Below are positions 26,235 to 37,691 of a DNA stretch of 64,000 bases, piece by piece. The position numbers were made by a program, and so were the translations under genes. This DNA comes from Eriocheir sinensis (Eukaryota; Arthropoda; Malacostraca; Decapoda; Varunidae), in assembly GCF_024679095.1 (NCBI RefSeq), contig NC_066509.1:13545042-13609041 (forward strand), given 5' to 3'. The notes under the pieces were generated by a model, which ran no database searches, was not told the origin of the DNA, and saw nothing but the letters and a program-made list of their open reading frames with translations. Within the stretch, counting starts at the first letter, position 1, and each line of letters begins with the position of its first letter.

Positions 26235-26420
26235 GCAGAGACCTTTCGGTGCCGTATTTTAGGCCCATATTCTCAGACATTTAGGTGCTTTTATGCCCAT
26301 TTTTTTTTTTTTTTTTTTTTTTTTAGACTTTCGTAGTTGTGGGACTTTCCATTGGTAGTTTTAAGTGCATGGTGATAGTTCAACAAGGCTTCTACACTAT
26401 GAATGTGAAAAAAAAATAAT
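26235..26420. repeat. Dispersed repeat shared with 53670-53965
   Basis: CCGTATTTTAGG, ACTTTCGTAGTTGTGGG, GGTAGTTTTAA and CAAGGCTTCTACACTATGAATGTG occur here in the same order as in the second copy (TTTTCGTAGGAGTTATGGGC, AGGTAGTTTAATG, AAGGCATCTGCATCATGAAT). A T run interrupts this copy at 26300. Class unknown; both copies lie in gene introns or untranslated regions. Confidence 0.45.
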
Positions 26421-26900
26421 GTGAACCCGATTAATAGACTTTGTGGGGTTTGTATACCCGAAAACGTCTGGTAATACGGACCTTAAATTTAAAGCTCTTT
26501 ATTTTTATAATGTACTAATAAATAACCTCCTATATTGGTAAGTATGCTTATTTTGCATTCTACGCTACATATTTTGTTGAGTTTGAATCTTGAAAGAATA
26601 GCGACAGTGAAATGGCGTCAGTGAATAGTCTGGCACTGGTGCTGAGACGGAATTGTTTTAACGTCAACGCTGAGAGGGCGGCGATGAATCGTGGCCGACT
26701 TTACAAGACACTGATCGTCCTTTGAGTCACCAAACACATTACGGAAGGCATCCAGTCCGAGTGTAGCCAAAAGTGACCCTCCTTATCGAATGTCCAGGCA
26801 ATAAACTTTAACTTACACTGATTTATTATGATGGTTCAAGTCAAAGATGTCCTGATAAAAGGGTCACAATAATAAAACCCAAATATTTCAGTGTCCATCC

Positions 26901-26902
<2 letters not shown>

Positions 26903-26985
<83 letters not shown>
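26903..26985. repeat. C run and (CT)n microsatellite
   Basis: A C tract at 26900-26910 then about 75 bases of CT, ending 43 bases before the gene C exon 2 and possibly contributing to its pyrimidine tract. Confidence 0.97.
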
Positions 26986-26988
<3 letters not shown>

Positions 26989-27027
26989 CGACACCCAAAG
27001 CTAACGCAAACTCATCCTTCTTTTCAG

Positions 27028-27557
27028 TTCATTTAGTCAATACGTCGGGATGGTCAGTGGAGAAAATCTCTCTCCCAGACGAACGGGCAGTTTACCTCCT
27101 CTTCTGGATGGAGGAAGAGGAAGACAATGAGCCGGAGGAAAGTAAAGAGGCAGATCCAGGAGAGGAGGAGGAAGAGGAAGAGGAAGAGGAAACGGGGATA
27201 ATAAAAGTATTAGAAGAAGAGGATGTAGACGTTGGCCCACTTGTGCAGTTCAAAGAAGATGGAGAGGAAGACGAAGAAGAAAGACTAGCCCGAGAGGAAG
27301 AGGAGGAAGAGGAAGAAATGACACTATTGAAAACTGTGAAAGAGGAAGAAAAGGCAACGGAACAGGAAGGAAGCGAGATCGGAAAAGCACTTCTCCAGGG
27401 AGGGATGCAAGAGAAAGGAACGCGGGATGGAAGGGAAGGGGTGAAGGAAGAGGGGAGTGTAACCCTCTCCTACTTCGTCTTTTCCTCCGAGTACCCAGCC
27501 CTCAAGTTTCATTTGCCTCAGCGTAACGTGTGGTACTTCGGTCACTTCGATTTCCAC
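27028..27557 (+). CDS. Gene C, exon 2: ectodomain part 1 with acidic insert
   Basis: Acceptor CTTCTTTTCAG, donor CAC/GTAAGC; phase 1 in, phase 0 out, 176 complete codons. Residues 33-60 carry NTS and ISLPDERAVYLLFW, matching NLTLPEDKP..LHFW of gene A. Residues about 61-175 are a Glu-rich low-complexity insert made of GAG/GAA codons with runs of up to ten acidic residues, absent from A and B. Residues 176-209 (SVTLSYFVFSSEYPALKFHL and on to HFDFH) align in position with SLTVTLISSTRNFTRHL of gene A. The insert is in frame and stop-free, so it is probably translated. Calcium or polycation binding by it is speculation. Confidence 0.75.
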
Positions 27558-27768
27558 GTAAGCAAAAGGCAATCAGTCAGTTCGTTAATCTCTCAATTAG
27601 TCAGTTAGTCGGTTAGTTGGTCAATCATTCAGTTAGTAAATCATTCAGTCTATCAGGTGCTCAGTTAGTCAGACAGTGTCAATCAAGTGCCAATCTTTTT
27701 TTCACTTTATCACTTTTCCCTTCCCTCTCTCATCCTCACACTCAATCCTCCACCTGGCTCCCCCCCAG

Positions 27769-27895
27769 CATGTGCACATCCCGGTGGCGGACGTCTCCAA
27801 GAACCCCGTCCCCAGCTCGTGGTGGGGACGCACTGTCAAGGTGTCCAGCGGCTCAACCGTTTACTGGTACGTCTGTCCCACACCAAAACGCTGCG
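27769..27895 (+). CDS. Gene C, exon 3: ectodomain part 2
   Basis: Acceptor GGCTCCCCCCCAG, donor CTGCG/GTAAGT; phase 0 in, phase 1 out, 42 codons plus one base. Translation starts HVHIPVADVSKNPVPSSWWG and ends VYWYVCPTPKRC, sharing the W-x-x-C-P-(x)4-C signature with gene A. Transmembrane and tail exons are expected next in phase 1 but are not found before the assembly gap. Confidence 0.75.
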
Positions 27896-28749
<854 letters not shown>

Positions 28750-28849
28750 NNNNNNNNNNNNNNNNNNNNNNNNNNNNNNNNNNNNNNNNNNNNNNNNNNN
28801 NNNNNNNNNNNNNNNNNNNNNNNNNNNNNNNNNNNNNNNNNNNNNNNNN
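28750..28849. other. Assembly gap of exactly 100 N
   Basis: One hundred N characters, a conventional size for a gap of unknown length. Gene C loses its 3' exons to the left and PFAS its 5' exons to the right, so this is a contig join and the amount of missing DNA is probably large. Confidence 0.99.
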
Positions 28850-28984
28850 CTGTGGTTCTCAAAGGCAACAACTCGGGTCGGTTTGAGTCACGATGGTCTA
28901 AAGTCCGCATAGAGAAGACCAACTGTGTGCTGCTGAAGGGAATGGAAGGAGCCAAACTAGGGGTGTGGGTGGCTCATGGGGAAG
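28850..28984 (+). CDS. PFAS: Phosphoribosylformylglycinamidine synthase, C-terminal exon 1 of 3 (partial)
   Basis: The translation NNSGRFESRWSKVRIE..LLKGMEGAKLGVWVAHGEG matches the glutamine amidotransferase region of animal FGAM synthase, which ends this approximately 1,300-residue enzyme of step 4 of de novo purine synthesis (FGAR + Gln + ATP to FGAM). The exon ends GAAG/GTCAGT in phase 1 inside the AHGEG motif that leads to the catalytic region. Its start lies in the gap. The nucleophile cysteine and the whole synthetase part are not in the window. The protein is cytosolic; identification is from recognised family motifs. Confidence 0.9.
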
Positions 28985-29222
28985 GTCAGTGTGCAAAGTG
29001 TTGTGTGAGTTATATTGCATGTGCATGCATGAGTTGTTTACAGTACATACATTGCACATTTATATAATCCAATCTGTATAAAATTAATGAGGAAACTTAT
29101 TGTATGTTTGTGTGTATTGCACTGTATGTGCCCACATGTGAGAGTTGCTTAGAATACTGACATTGTTCCTTTTTGTAAACCACTAGTACAGAACTCAACA
29201 CTTAATTGCATTGTGTGTGCAG

Positions 29223-29351
29223 GTCGGTTCACTTATTGGAGCAGCGCTGTGGCTGATGCGATGGAGACCAGCGGGTGTGTGGCGCTGCGTTACTTGGGTC
29301 CAAATGATGAGCCAACACAACGCTATCCCTTCAACCCCAATGGCTCTCCAG
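29223..29351 (+). CDS. PFAS: Phosphoribosylformylglycinamidine synthase, penultimate exon
   Basis: Acceptor TGTGTGCAG, donor CCAG/GTAAAT, phase 1 in and out, 42 codons plus split codons. Translation begins GRFTYWSSAVADAMETSGCV and ends with the family-typical YPFNPNGSPG. It joins in frame to HGEG of the previous exon and to GVAGI of the next, giving the contiguous amidotransferase C terminus. Confidence 0.92.
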
Positions 29352-30123
29352 GTAAATCTCCTCTGCTCACTTTCAGCTTTCTCAGATCAAGAGGATAACA
29401 GCACCTCAAGATAAAGACATTATCTCGGTCTATTCTGTAAGAATCTTGTTTATTTCTCAGAATTTACATTTACATGCCTATCAGCTTCTGAGTAAATGTA
29501 TCACATTGCCGATAGTGGATTAGAAAGTGGTATTGAAGTGTTGCATCCTCAACACTAGTCGGTGTCACAAAAGTTGTCGAGGATAATCCTTCAGTGAGGG
29601 ACTGGCGGACTTGGTATCATTGCTTGGGTGATGGTACTGTGAGCTACACCCCAAAATGGTGAACTACAATCCACACATTGTCATTTGTTAACTAGTTTAT
29701 TGTAAGATTTGGTATATTTTTAGTCCTGCCTTAGTCATAATGTGTAGTGTTGCAACGTAGTCATAGTCATTAAGGCAAAAACCTGCTCTTTCATCTATCA
29801 TTAATCCTGAACTGTATCTCCATTATTTGTGGGAATTAAATAGCTATAGAGAAGAGTGATTATAAGAATAACTACATTTAGATACCAACAGTGTTGATTT
29901 TAAGAGGTAGCAGAGAGGGAGAGACAGTAGACGATGTCATGGCAAAAAAAATTTGCTGCAGGTTAGATCTAGTAAACAACAGGCCAATGAGCATCATAGA
30001 GACCATCACCGAAGCAATGATGCCAAGTCCATGAGTTCATCCCTGAAGGATTATCCCTGCCATCTTTTGTAAAACTGACTATAGTCCAAATGGAATACAT
30101 GTTTAGTAATGTATTTGTTTCAG

Positions 30124-30320
30124 GTGGGGTAGCAGGCATAACATCAGCCTGTGGCCGGCACTTGGCCCTCATGCCTCACCCCGAGAGATGTGTCCTCACC
30201 TGGCAGTGGCCACACTTGGCTCCTCCATTGTTGTCTCCACCTGGACAGTCTCCCAGACTGACTGCTCCCTGGAGTAAACTCTTCCAGAATGCCTTTGACT
30301 GGTGTCTTGAACATCAGTAA
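30124..30320 (+). CDS. PFAS: Phosphoribosylformylglycinamidine synthase, terminal exon
   Basis: Acceptor TTTGTTTCAG, phase 1; 64 residues then TAA at 30318. The reading GVAGITSACGRHLALMPHPE followed by RCVLTWQWPH is the conserved C-terminal signature; the His and Glu of MPHPE are the amidotransferase triad residues partnering the upstream cysteine. The tail SPWSKLFQNAFDWCLEHQ matches the usual end of the protein, so the C terminus is complete. No clear AATAAA is seen shortly downstream. Confidence 0.93.
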
Positions 30321-30756
30321 TATCAGAGCAGCTTGGTGAAGTAGATTTCCTGAAGTTATGATAAATATTAATTAGAAAGATGACCAGTAGCATATATAAA
30401 TGTTTCTTGCAATTGAATTTATTTTGTTCAGTAATTTTCTTAATGAAAACAATGAATTGTGTAAAAGCCCCTTTTTGCTGGCTCAGACATGAGCAATGAA
30501 TTGGTGCTGATAGGTGTTTGGAGAATGAAGGGTTGTGTTCCCATTACAAAGTACATATACATGTAATAATGTTTTGGCAAAGATTTATATTATTCTAATA
30601 CTGTTGCTCAATTTTTGTATTGTTGGTTGTTGAATTATACTCTAATTTGTCATAGTTAACTTTTATTTCAATGTGGGATGGTTTTCCTCTGGCTAGTGAC
30701 TTCATGCTGGGTAACATTGTGTTATACAGTAATTTGTCTAGATATCTTCCTTTCAG

Positions 30757-30990
30757 ATAACATATACAAGGTTCAAAAGTTCGAGCTGGGGAGAGGAGGC
30801 AAGTGTGTCATGGAGGATATTTCCACATCCAAACTAACTAACTGGGAGCATACTTCAGGCAGCGTGTTGCTTCACTCACCCACCACCTCCACTCCAGACA
30901 GTCCCTCTGAGCAGGCCTCCATGCAGCTACCCTTTCCATTCAAAGTCCCTCCTGGCAGGATCAGTCAGCTTACCCCCAGTTATGAGTTAT
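30757..30990 (+). CDS. Candidate coding exon of an unrecognised gene
   Basis: Flanked by a strong acceptor (ATCTTCCTTTCAG) and donor (TTAT/GTGAGT), open for 77 codons, phase 1 in and out. The translation has ordinary protein composition (starts NIYKVQKFELGRGGKCVMED, later TTSTPDSPSEQ and PFPFKVPPGRISQLTPSYEL) and no similarity I recognise. It lies 0.4 kb after the PFAS stop and just before LINE debris. It could be an internal exon of a plus-strand gene or an alternative 3' exon. No partner exons are certain. Confidence 0.4.
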
Positions 30991-31039
30991 GTGAGTGTCC
31001 CCTTGGTCTTCTCCACTCAGGCTTGTCTTGTATGGAAAC

Positions 31040-33005
31040 AACGCTATGAGCAGGATCAACATTCAGGGAGTTATGCCACGTGCCCATATAGTTAGAATTG
31101 ATGTTCAAGGATTATCAACAACATCATATACTTGTGCTGAGCAAGTCCATATAATACCATGGGCCAGGCTAATCCATTGACTGAGTTCCTGGTAAGATCC
31201 ACCCTTGTTATGCATGATGCTACAAGGTATGTGAAACTATTGGTGACCTAAATGATGTCACCACATGCAGCACTGTGAGAGCCATCCATCACCAGGACCT
31301 TCAGTGAATTCTGTGAGAAGTACAGCATCATCAGCATTAATTAAGAAGCTCAGTGACCATGATGTCACCAACAGATGCTCTGCAACAACTTTGCATAGTA
31401 CCTAGCCCATGCAAGTGTTGGAAAGTAATGGAACAAGAACGTACCCCTTGCCTCAGTTCTGAATCAGGATGGAAGAAGCTGGAAATGCCTCCCTGACACT
31501 TCACAGTCATCAGGTCAATAATCCTTGCAGGAATCCTACAGATTCACGGGATGTCCCAGCGTGCCTTACAATGCACTGAGTCAAATGTCTTCTTGAGGTT
31601 GATATAAGCTGTGAGTAGCCTCTATTAAAATTCGCATCAGTGTTCCACAAGGAAGTGAAGTGCTAGGATCTTGTCGGTCGTTGGCTTGCTGGGCATGCTG
31701 ACTACTCAGGTCTCTGAAACTTTAGATGAGATTTCAATTCGCATCAGCAGAAGATGAGTGAACACTTTGCTTGGCACAGTGAGCAGGTTAATACCATGGT
31801 AATTGTTACGATTCTATTGGTCCCCTTTTCAGACGGACAACCAATCCCCCTTTTTCACTCCAGAGGAATGGCACTTAACTGCCACATGGCAGACAGCACT
31901 GCATGCAATCTATAGATCATGTCTTCACCCCCTGGCATTCAGCATATCTGCACTGATATTACTGATCCCAGCTGCCTTTCCACCCTTCAACTTCCTCACA
32001 GCCTCTCTCACCTTCACAAGAGAGGGTTGGTGTTTTGTCCATTAGAGGATCACCAGCCATCATCTGCAAACCACAAACCAGCTAGAGGGAGTTATCTGGT
32101 GTATCAGCAGCCACCATCTGCAAACCAGCTAAAGGGAGTTATTTGGTGTATCAGCAGCCACCATCTGCAAACCAGCTAGAGGGAGCTATCCTCTTAGGGG
32201 GGTCTGCCTTGTACAGCTGCTCAAAGTACTCAGCCCAATGACCCAGATACCCATCTGCATTTGATACTCTCTTCCCATCAGCCATTCAGAGGAGAGATTC
32301 TTCAGAGCTAAGATGGCAAGTCTAAGGTCATTTACATTAAGACAACCCTCGACTTCCTCAGCAAGACTCGAGACATAAATCATCTTATCCCTTCTCAGAA
32401 AGGTTCTAGTCCATTGTGACAAAGTCATGTATTGCTCAGTCCCCAGCCATCCTGGCAGTATGATTCTCCTCTATTCTCCAGTGTCTCCCTCGAGGCAACT
32501 CCACTCCTATACCTTGGACGCTCTCAAATGCAGTTCTCGGCAGCTTTGAGAGTTTCATGTTTAAACTATCCCACAACTCCCCAGGGTCCACCAACCAATT
32601 TGAGACTGCCACTACATACTCCTGAGCACACACCTGGTCCCTCAGTTTCTCAAGATGGAATCCCAGAGGAATGTATCTTGAGAGTTTCTTGGACCTGATG
32701 TGTATCCTCAGTGTTGCAACAAGTATGTGGTTGGTGGCAAAGAACTTGGCACTCCGGAAAACCGTACCATTCTGAGGGATCCTCCAAAGATTACTAATGA
32801 GGATGTACTTGATCACTTTAACCATACCGTCAGTATTGCTATACCAAGTCAATCGGTGAGGCTCATGTCTCTGGAACAGGAACCAGCAACCCTCAGACTT
32901 CTGGATTTTCCAAAGTTTAGGAGGCAAGAACTAAGTTTCTGGTGCCAGAGCCATGGGGACCAACATATAACTCAGAGACAACTCTATATGTGCCAGTAAC
33001 TGATG
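31040..33005 (-). mobile_element. Degenerate RTE-like LINE, minus-strand copy
   Basis: Read on the minus strand: an endonuclease piece starting near 33000 with VGPHGSGTRN and WYSNTDGMVKVIKYILISN, then HEKLRDQVCAQEY-like and VSNWLVDPGELWD, RT pieces (INLKKTFDSVHCKA, RQG), and a 3' part near 31060-31200 with DPAHSVVSIQD and EWRRPRG-like sequence. Stops and frameshifts are abundant. The same element lies in the opposite orientation immediately to the right, so the two are head to head. Confidence 0.7.
32059..32190. repeat. Short tandem duplication, unit about 48 bp
   Basis: CCACCATCTGCAAACCAGCT followed by AGAGGGAGTTATCTGGTGTA occurs almost three times inside the minus-strand RTE-like copy. Two units differ by one or two bases, so the duplication is young relative to the LINE. 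Confidence 0.85.
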
Positions 33006-33109
33006 ATGAAAACTGAGGGTGGTGGTGTTACACTCTGCACTTGCTTGGCATTAGACCAGTGCCCCCTCAGGACACTTTCACTGTCATGGATGACTTTAAC
33101 GCTACTATA

Positions 33110-34507
33110 GTCGGTTTCATTCCATCTGTTCATTCGCGAGTGTGGATGTGGCACACGTGCAATGCTAGTTCATGATTGAGTGAACATCCATTGTTGTAAT
33201 GAATATTACATTTTTTGGGGGGAATATATTTGAATGTTTATGTATAAAAGAACCCCACTTTATATAATCCCAAACATGCATGTTTGCATTGGCAATATAC
33301 CATTCAAGCACATAAAAGATAAGCTTGTATCAAACAGCTTAGTCAGATCATATTCTAATGGACAATGGCTTTTTAAAAACTATAATTATTTAGCTCACTT
33401 CAGGTACATAAAGACATCTGCCTTTGTCAGTGCAAATTAAAGTTATTTTGATTATTTAGTGCATGTAAATCCCTAAGTATATTTGAAATAGCCTGGTATC
33501 ACATTCGGCAATATTTCACGCTACTTCCAATATTACCCATGTGGTTCACATGCAATATATTACTAAAATACCTTTTGATTATACTTTCAGAACTACATGT
33601 CTTTTTCTGTACTTGAAATGAGATAAAGCTTATTAACCCTTTCATTGCTAAACGCTTGCAGCAGGCGTTAGGCGTATTTGCTGGTGGCGCTAAACACCCG
33701 CTGCGACCTCCACCCGCACTCAAATCTCCTGCGTATGAGTGTGTTCCAACACTAATTCTCACAACACAGGATTGCCAATTGAGTGGATTCTTCACTAAAT
33801 TTGGTGGAAAATCATATAAGCCCAGCGCGGCAAATCTACGGACGAGTAACTGGTGGATGTTCTTGCCCAATATAGCGGCATTTTTGCATAGCTTCACCTA
33901 TCACCGACTGATTCTTTGACCAAATAGTTGTAAATATTGCAGTTGGCAATGCTCCCTTGCCAGAATCTGAAGAAAAGATGTCCGCAGTTCCCTCAATATG
34001 GCTGATCATCAAGCACGCACTGACGTAAGTGTTAACATTCAACACTCCCTGAACGTGCATGTACGTTCGCAAGAGAGGCATACATAACTGACTCCTATAG
34101 ATCTGGACCGCCTCTTTCCAATGGTGTTTTTGGTTTTTAGCTGTGATGAATAGTTTTTGAGATACAGAGGTTAAAAGAGACCCCTAATTGGCCTGCCCGA
34201 CTATGCCTGAGGGGATAGTTGCGTCCACACTGCGCGCAAGGAAAGGGTTAATTAAAGCCTAGTGTTCATTCACGTATGATCTGATTTGATTGATTGATAC
34301 AAGCTTGTCTTTCATCTGCTTGTATGGTATATTATCGATGCAAATTGGCATGTTAGGGATTTATACAAGAATGTGTGAGGGTTCTTTGAAAATATAAACA
34401 TTCAAATCTCTTACTGACGAAACAGTTTTTATCATGAGCTACAATGCGCATGTGCCACTTCTCTCAGAATCCACACTTTGTGAATGGACAGATGAAATGA
34501 AACGGAC
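33110..34507. mobile_element. Long-TIR DNA element (foldback/MITE) inserted at TA
   Basis: The left end GTCGGTTTCATTCCATCTGT and the reverse complement of the right end GTCCGTTTCATTTCATCTGT match, and similarity continues about 240 bases inward with gaps (GTGTGGAT, TTCATGAT, GAATGTTTAT, GGTATATT, ACAAGCTT). TA flanks both ends. Removing the element rejoins the LINE reading NAT to GTDRV. TA targets suggest a Tc1/mariner-type non-autonomous element. No transposase is encoded, and its centre is occupied by a second MITE. Confidence 0.75.
33637..34247. mobile_element. piggyBac-type MITE, 611 bp, TTAA target duplication
   Basis: Ends CCCTTTCATTGC and GCAAGGAAAGGG are inverted repeats (11 of 12 positions), flanked by TTAA at 33633-33636 and 34248-34251. 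TTAA duplication and CC(C/Y)TT termini are the established piggyBac signature. No transposase is present. It is nested in the long-TIR element, so it is the youngest of the three layers. Confidence 0.85.
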
Positions 34508-35162
34508 TATGCTGGGACTGACAGAGTTGACTTAAAGCTTTAAGTTGTGTGTTGGTCCCCATGGTTCTAGTACCAGGAGCACCAACAGCTCTCTCCTCCT
34601 GAATTTTGGAAGATTCTGGAGGTTGAGAAGACCAGAGCTGGATTGCTGGACTAGGTATAGCAATTCTGGAGAGATTAATCACATCCTTGTAAGCACTCAA
34701 GAAGATCCTCCAGAACTACAGGGTTTTCTGGAGTGTTGAGTTTGTTGTAACCGACATTGTTGGAACACTCAATCTTTATGTCAAGTTGAGAAGAATCTCA
34801 AGATCTAACAATATTGTTTCATTGTGAATGAAACACTTGCCTTGTGCTCATGAGTATGCAGTGACAGTCTCAAATAAGTTCAATGTGCTCAGTGCCCTTG
34901 ACGACCCTATAAAACTGAGATACCTTCAGACGTGAAATTCTTCAAGCTACAAAGGAGTGCACTGGAGTGCGTCTGAATTCGAGGAATGGTTTTGCTTCAA
35001 GGAGACGCTGTATCATTTTGAGGAGTCACGCTGCCAGACTTGCTGGAAATAGGGTCTGATATTGGACTCTGCCACATATAGGACTAGAGGTCTCCTGGGC
35101 AGACACAAGGAGAAACTTGTCAGGAGGCTTGCTGAGGATGTTTAGAGCCATTTCAATGTAAA

Positions 35163-35462
35163 TGGGTAGGCGGTGGCTGAAGTGGTAGCGTGCTGGGCCC
35201 ACATTCACCGCATGATGGACAACATGAGTTCGAATCCCCACGCTACCACCTCGGATTTTTGTCACCGCCGAGTGGCTTAAAACTACCCACATGCTGTCCT
35301 GAAGGAAGAAGGAGTTCCGGGGGGCAGCATGAGCCAAGAGAAGATGGCGCCACTATAAATACTTGCCTGCCCAATGACGGGCTGGGGCCGACTACCATCC
35401 AGGCCCCTCAAGCAAGCCTACCAGCGCAATAGGCGGAGACGTAAAAAAAAAAAAAATAAATA
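35163..35462 (+). mobile_element. tRNA-derived SINE, family A, full length
   Basis: Head GGCGGTGGCTGAAGTGGTAG (A-box like) and GAGTTCGAATCCCCACGC (B-box like), body with CACATGCTGTCC, GAGTTCCGGGGGGCAGCATG, TGGCGCCACTATAAATACTT, CCCGACTACCATCCAGGCC-like end and A-rich tail at 35442-35480. It has interrupted the plus-strand RTE-like LINE. Reference copy for the fragments at 711 and 24927. Confidence 0.85.
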
Positions 35463-36727
35463 AATAAAAAAAATAAAATAAAACTCTTCCAACCTGCCAA
35501 ATGAGCCCTGAAGAAACTCTTTGAACCTGCCTCTCAGGTGAGCAAAATCCAAACAACAAATGGTTGCCTTATGTCAGACATGGATGGGCAGAAGGCTCAT
35601 TAGACTGAGGACTTTGAGCAGTTATACAAGGTGAACCCTCTGAACAGGCAGCTTCAGCTGCTGAGTTGCAAACAGTGGATGGTGATCCACCTATTGATGA
35701 AAGACCATCCTCTGTTGACATTGGGATATGCAAGGTTGATGGGTGGAAAGGCAGCTGGTATTTGTAACATCAGTGTGGAGCTGCTCAAAGTTGAAGGTGA
35801 GGCCATGATCTGCAGGTTGCATGTGGTCTTCACTTTCATATGGCAATCTGGCATCATTCCTCCTGCCTGTTAGAGGGGACTGGCCATCCCAATCTGGAAA
35901 GAAACCCGCTGGGACTGCAACGACTACAGCAGTATTACACTGCTCAGTGTGCTTGGCAAGGTGCTTGCCCATCTATTGTTCATGTGCATCTGCAACTAGC
36001 TGCTGAAGCTGCAGAGACCTGAGCAGTTCCAAGTTCATGCCTAGTTAGTGAACTATAATCATATCCTCGTGTTTCATGTACTTGTAAGAGTGCTGATACT
36101 AGTTTTGACTAGGGATACTTGCAGCCAGATCTCAGGAAGGCACTTGATTCAAGTGCATCAAGCAGCACTCTAGAGAGCTGCTGTGACTCATGGGATTCCT
36201 GCGATGACCATTGGTCTTACTCTGGGACTGAAAGTGCTGTGAAGTGTGGGTGTGTGTGTCCAGCCTCTCTCCTGTGAACATGTAAATGAGGTAAGACTGT
36301 GTCTTTGCCCCATCACTTTTCGACACTTGCATGGCTGAGACATGGGCACTGAATAGTGACTTGAGGAGGCAGAGTGATGTCTTCGTAAATAGCTTATGCA
36401 GAATCATATCACTGAAGTGACTGTGTCAAACTAGTGTTAACTTCATGAGACTGATTCGAGGCCTATTGCCTGCATGGTCCATGAACACCAACTCCGGCTA
36501 TACAGGCATTTACTCAAAAGCTGACCCTGCTCACAGGGTTGCTTCCGAAAGAGAATCCTGAGGGAAGGAGGGAACACCCACAAATATTGTGGCTTGAGCA
36601 AGTTGTTAGATCTTGTAATCAAATATACTTAGGATGGGAAGGCCTGCATGGAGACTAGCCCCAGGTTTGTCATTGTGGGGTGGGTGAGGCAATGCACCTC
36701 CTGGTGTATGCCCCTGTTGATTAACTG

Positions 36728-36764
36728 AAAAAAAAAAAAAAAAAGATAATAATGGTTGATATGC

Positions 36765-36790
<26 letters not shown>
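36728..36790. repeat. Two A tracts
   Basis: A runs of about 17 and 26 bases separated by about 19 bases, likely poly(A) tail remnants at the 3' side of the RTE-like LINE. Confidence 0.8.
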
Positions 36791-36795
<5 letters not shown>

Positions 36796-37019
36796 CTAAT
36801 TTTGAGTGAGGGATATTTTTGTGGCTGGAATTGTGCCGACACGAAGCAATCTGACAAAGTCAGCCGCATCCAGGAGGACATGCGTTCGCATCCTGCCTGT
36901 CACCAAAAGCTGGGATTTTTCAGTAAATGGCTTATTTGAGTCGTGTTATTTATAATTTTTTATATGTTTACATAGGCTAGGTGTAGACTTGGGTATATTT
37001 TAGTTGGCCAAAAATGGCA

Positions 37020-37145
37020 ACTCCATGGTGTAGTAGTTATCATGCACAGCTGTTCATTCTCCTTTTTGGGGGTAGTCAATAAATGGGTAGTTAGGAAAAC
37101 CTGGGGGGGGGGGGCCAATAAAATTGAGATGAGCACAGAGGTCAT
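37020..37145 (+). mobile_element. Internally deleted SINE family B fragment
   Basis: CTCCATGGTGTAGTAGTTAT head-like start joined to CAGCTGTTCATTCTCC, TCAATAAATGGGTAG and GATGAGCACAGAGGTCATGC, all in the order of family B but with the B box and middle missing. Confidence 0.6.
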
Positions 37146-37691
37146 GCACAGTTATAGCAATCATCATCACCCATTAAAAGTCCACTGTGGGACAGAGGAA
37201 TTTCCTACTGTTATCGACCTTTATCTGACATTAGTGTACTCCATCTGCTCCAGCAAAAGCTTTGATTTCATCTCGACACCTGGTCCTCTGCCTGCGCTGA
37301 CTTATACAATCTCTGGGTTGCCACTGTTACTTTTGTTGTCTATCTGTTATCAGTGCTATGTTTGATATGACTTGCCTACGTCCACTTCTTATGAAAAATT
37401 GTGATGGAATGTTATCTTGACATTCCAGTTAAGGTGAGTGTTAAAATTCTTCAGTAATAGCAGTAAACTGGCAAAATTATCAATAAAATTGACAAATATC
37501 ACTGATAAGTCTAAAATCTAAAAAAAAAATATATAGAAAATATGCATTTTTAGGCCTAAAGTACATCTAATAAAAACTACTTGGTTCAAAATACCTGATA
37601 GACAAGAAGTCTGCACTAGTATCTATTAAAATTTACCAACACAAATAATAGCTCATTACAGAAAACATATGAAACGAACATAGATCTTTAA

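Larger units (their letters stand above)
33055..36640 (+). mobile_element. Degenerate RTE-like LINE, plus-strand copy, split by other elements
   Basis: Plus-strand pieces in order: PPQDTFTVMDDFNAT (33062-33106), then after an inserted element GTDRVD, LCVGPHGSSTRSTNSSLLLN, HILVSTQED, CAHEYAVTVSN, then after a SINE (35163-35462) KLFEPASQVSKIQ, GGKAAGICNISVELL, IWQSGIIPP, ITLLSVLGKVLAHLL, and a C-terminal AETWALNSDLRRQ..LCRII, DPAHRVASERE, WLEQVVRSC. This is the endonuclease-RT-C-terminal order of an RTE-like LINE. Many stops show it is inactive. Confidence 0.7.

Noticed and set aside
27057..27608. Gene C exon 2 as a stand-alone acidic protein
   Set aside because: It is bracketed by good splice sites whose phases match the neighbouring exons of the paralogues.
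33656..34081. Open frames on both strands inside the 611-bp MITE
   Set aside because: Overlapping frames of ordinary length within a non-coding MITE; no transposase motifs.
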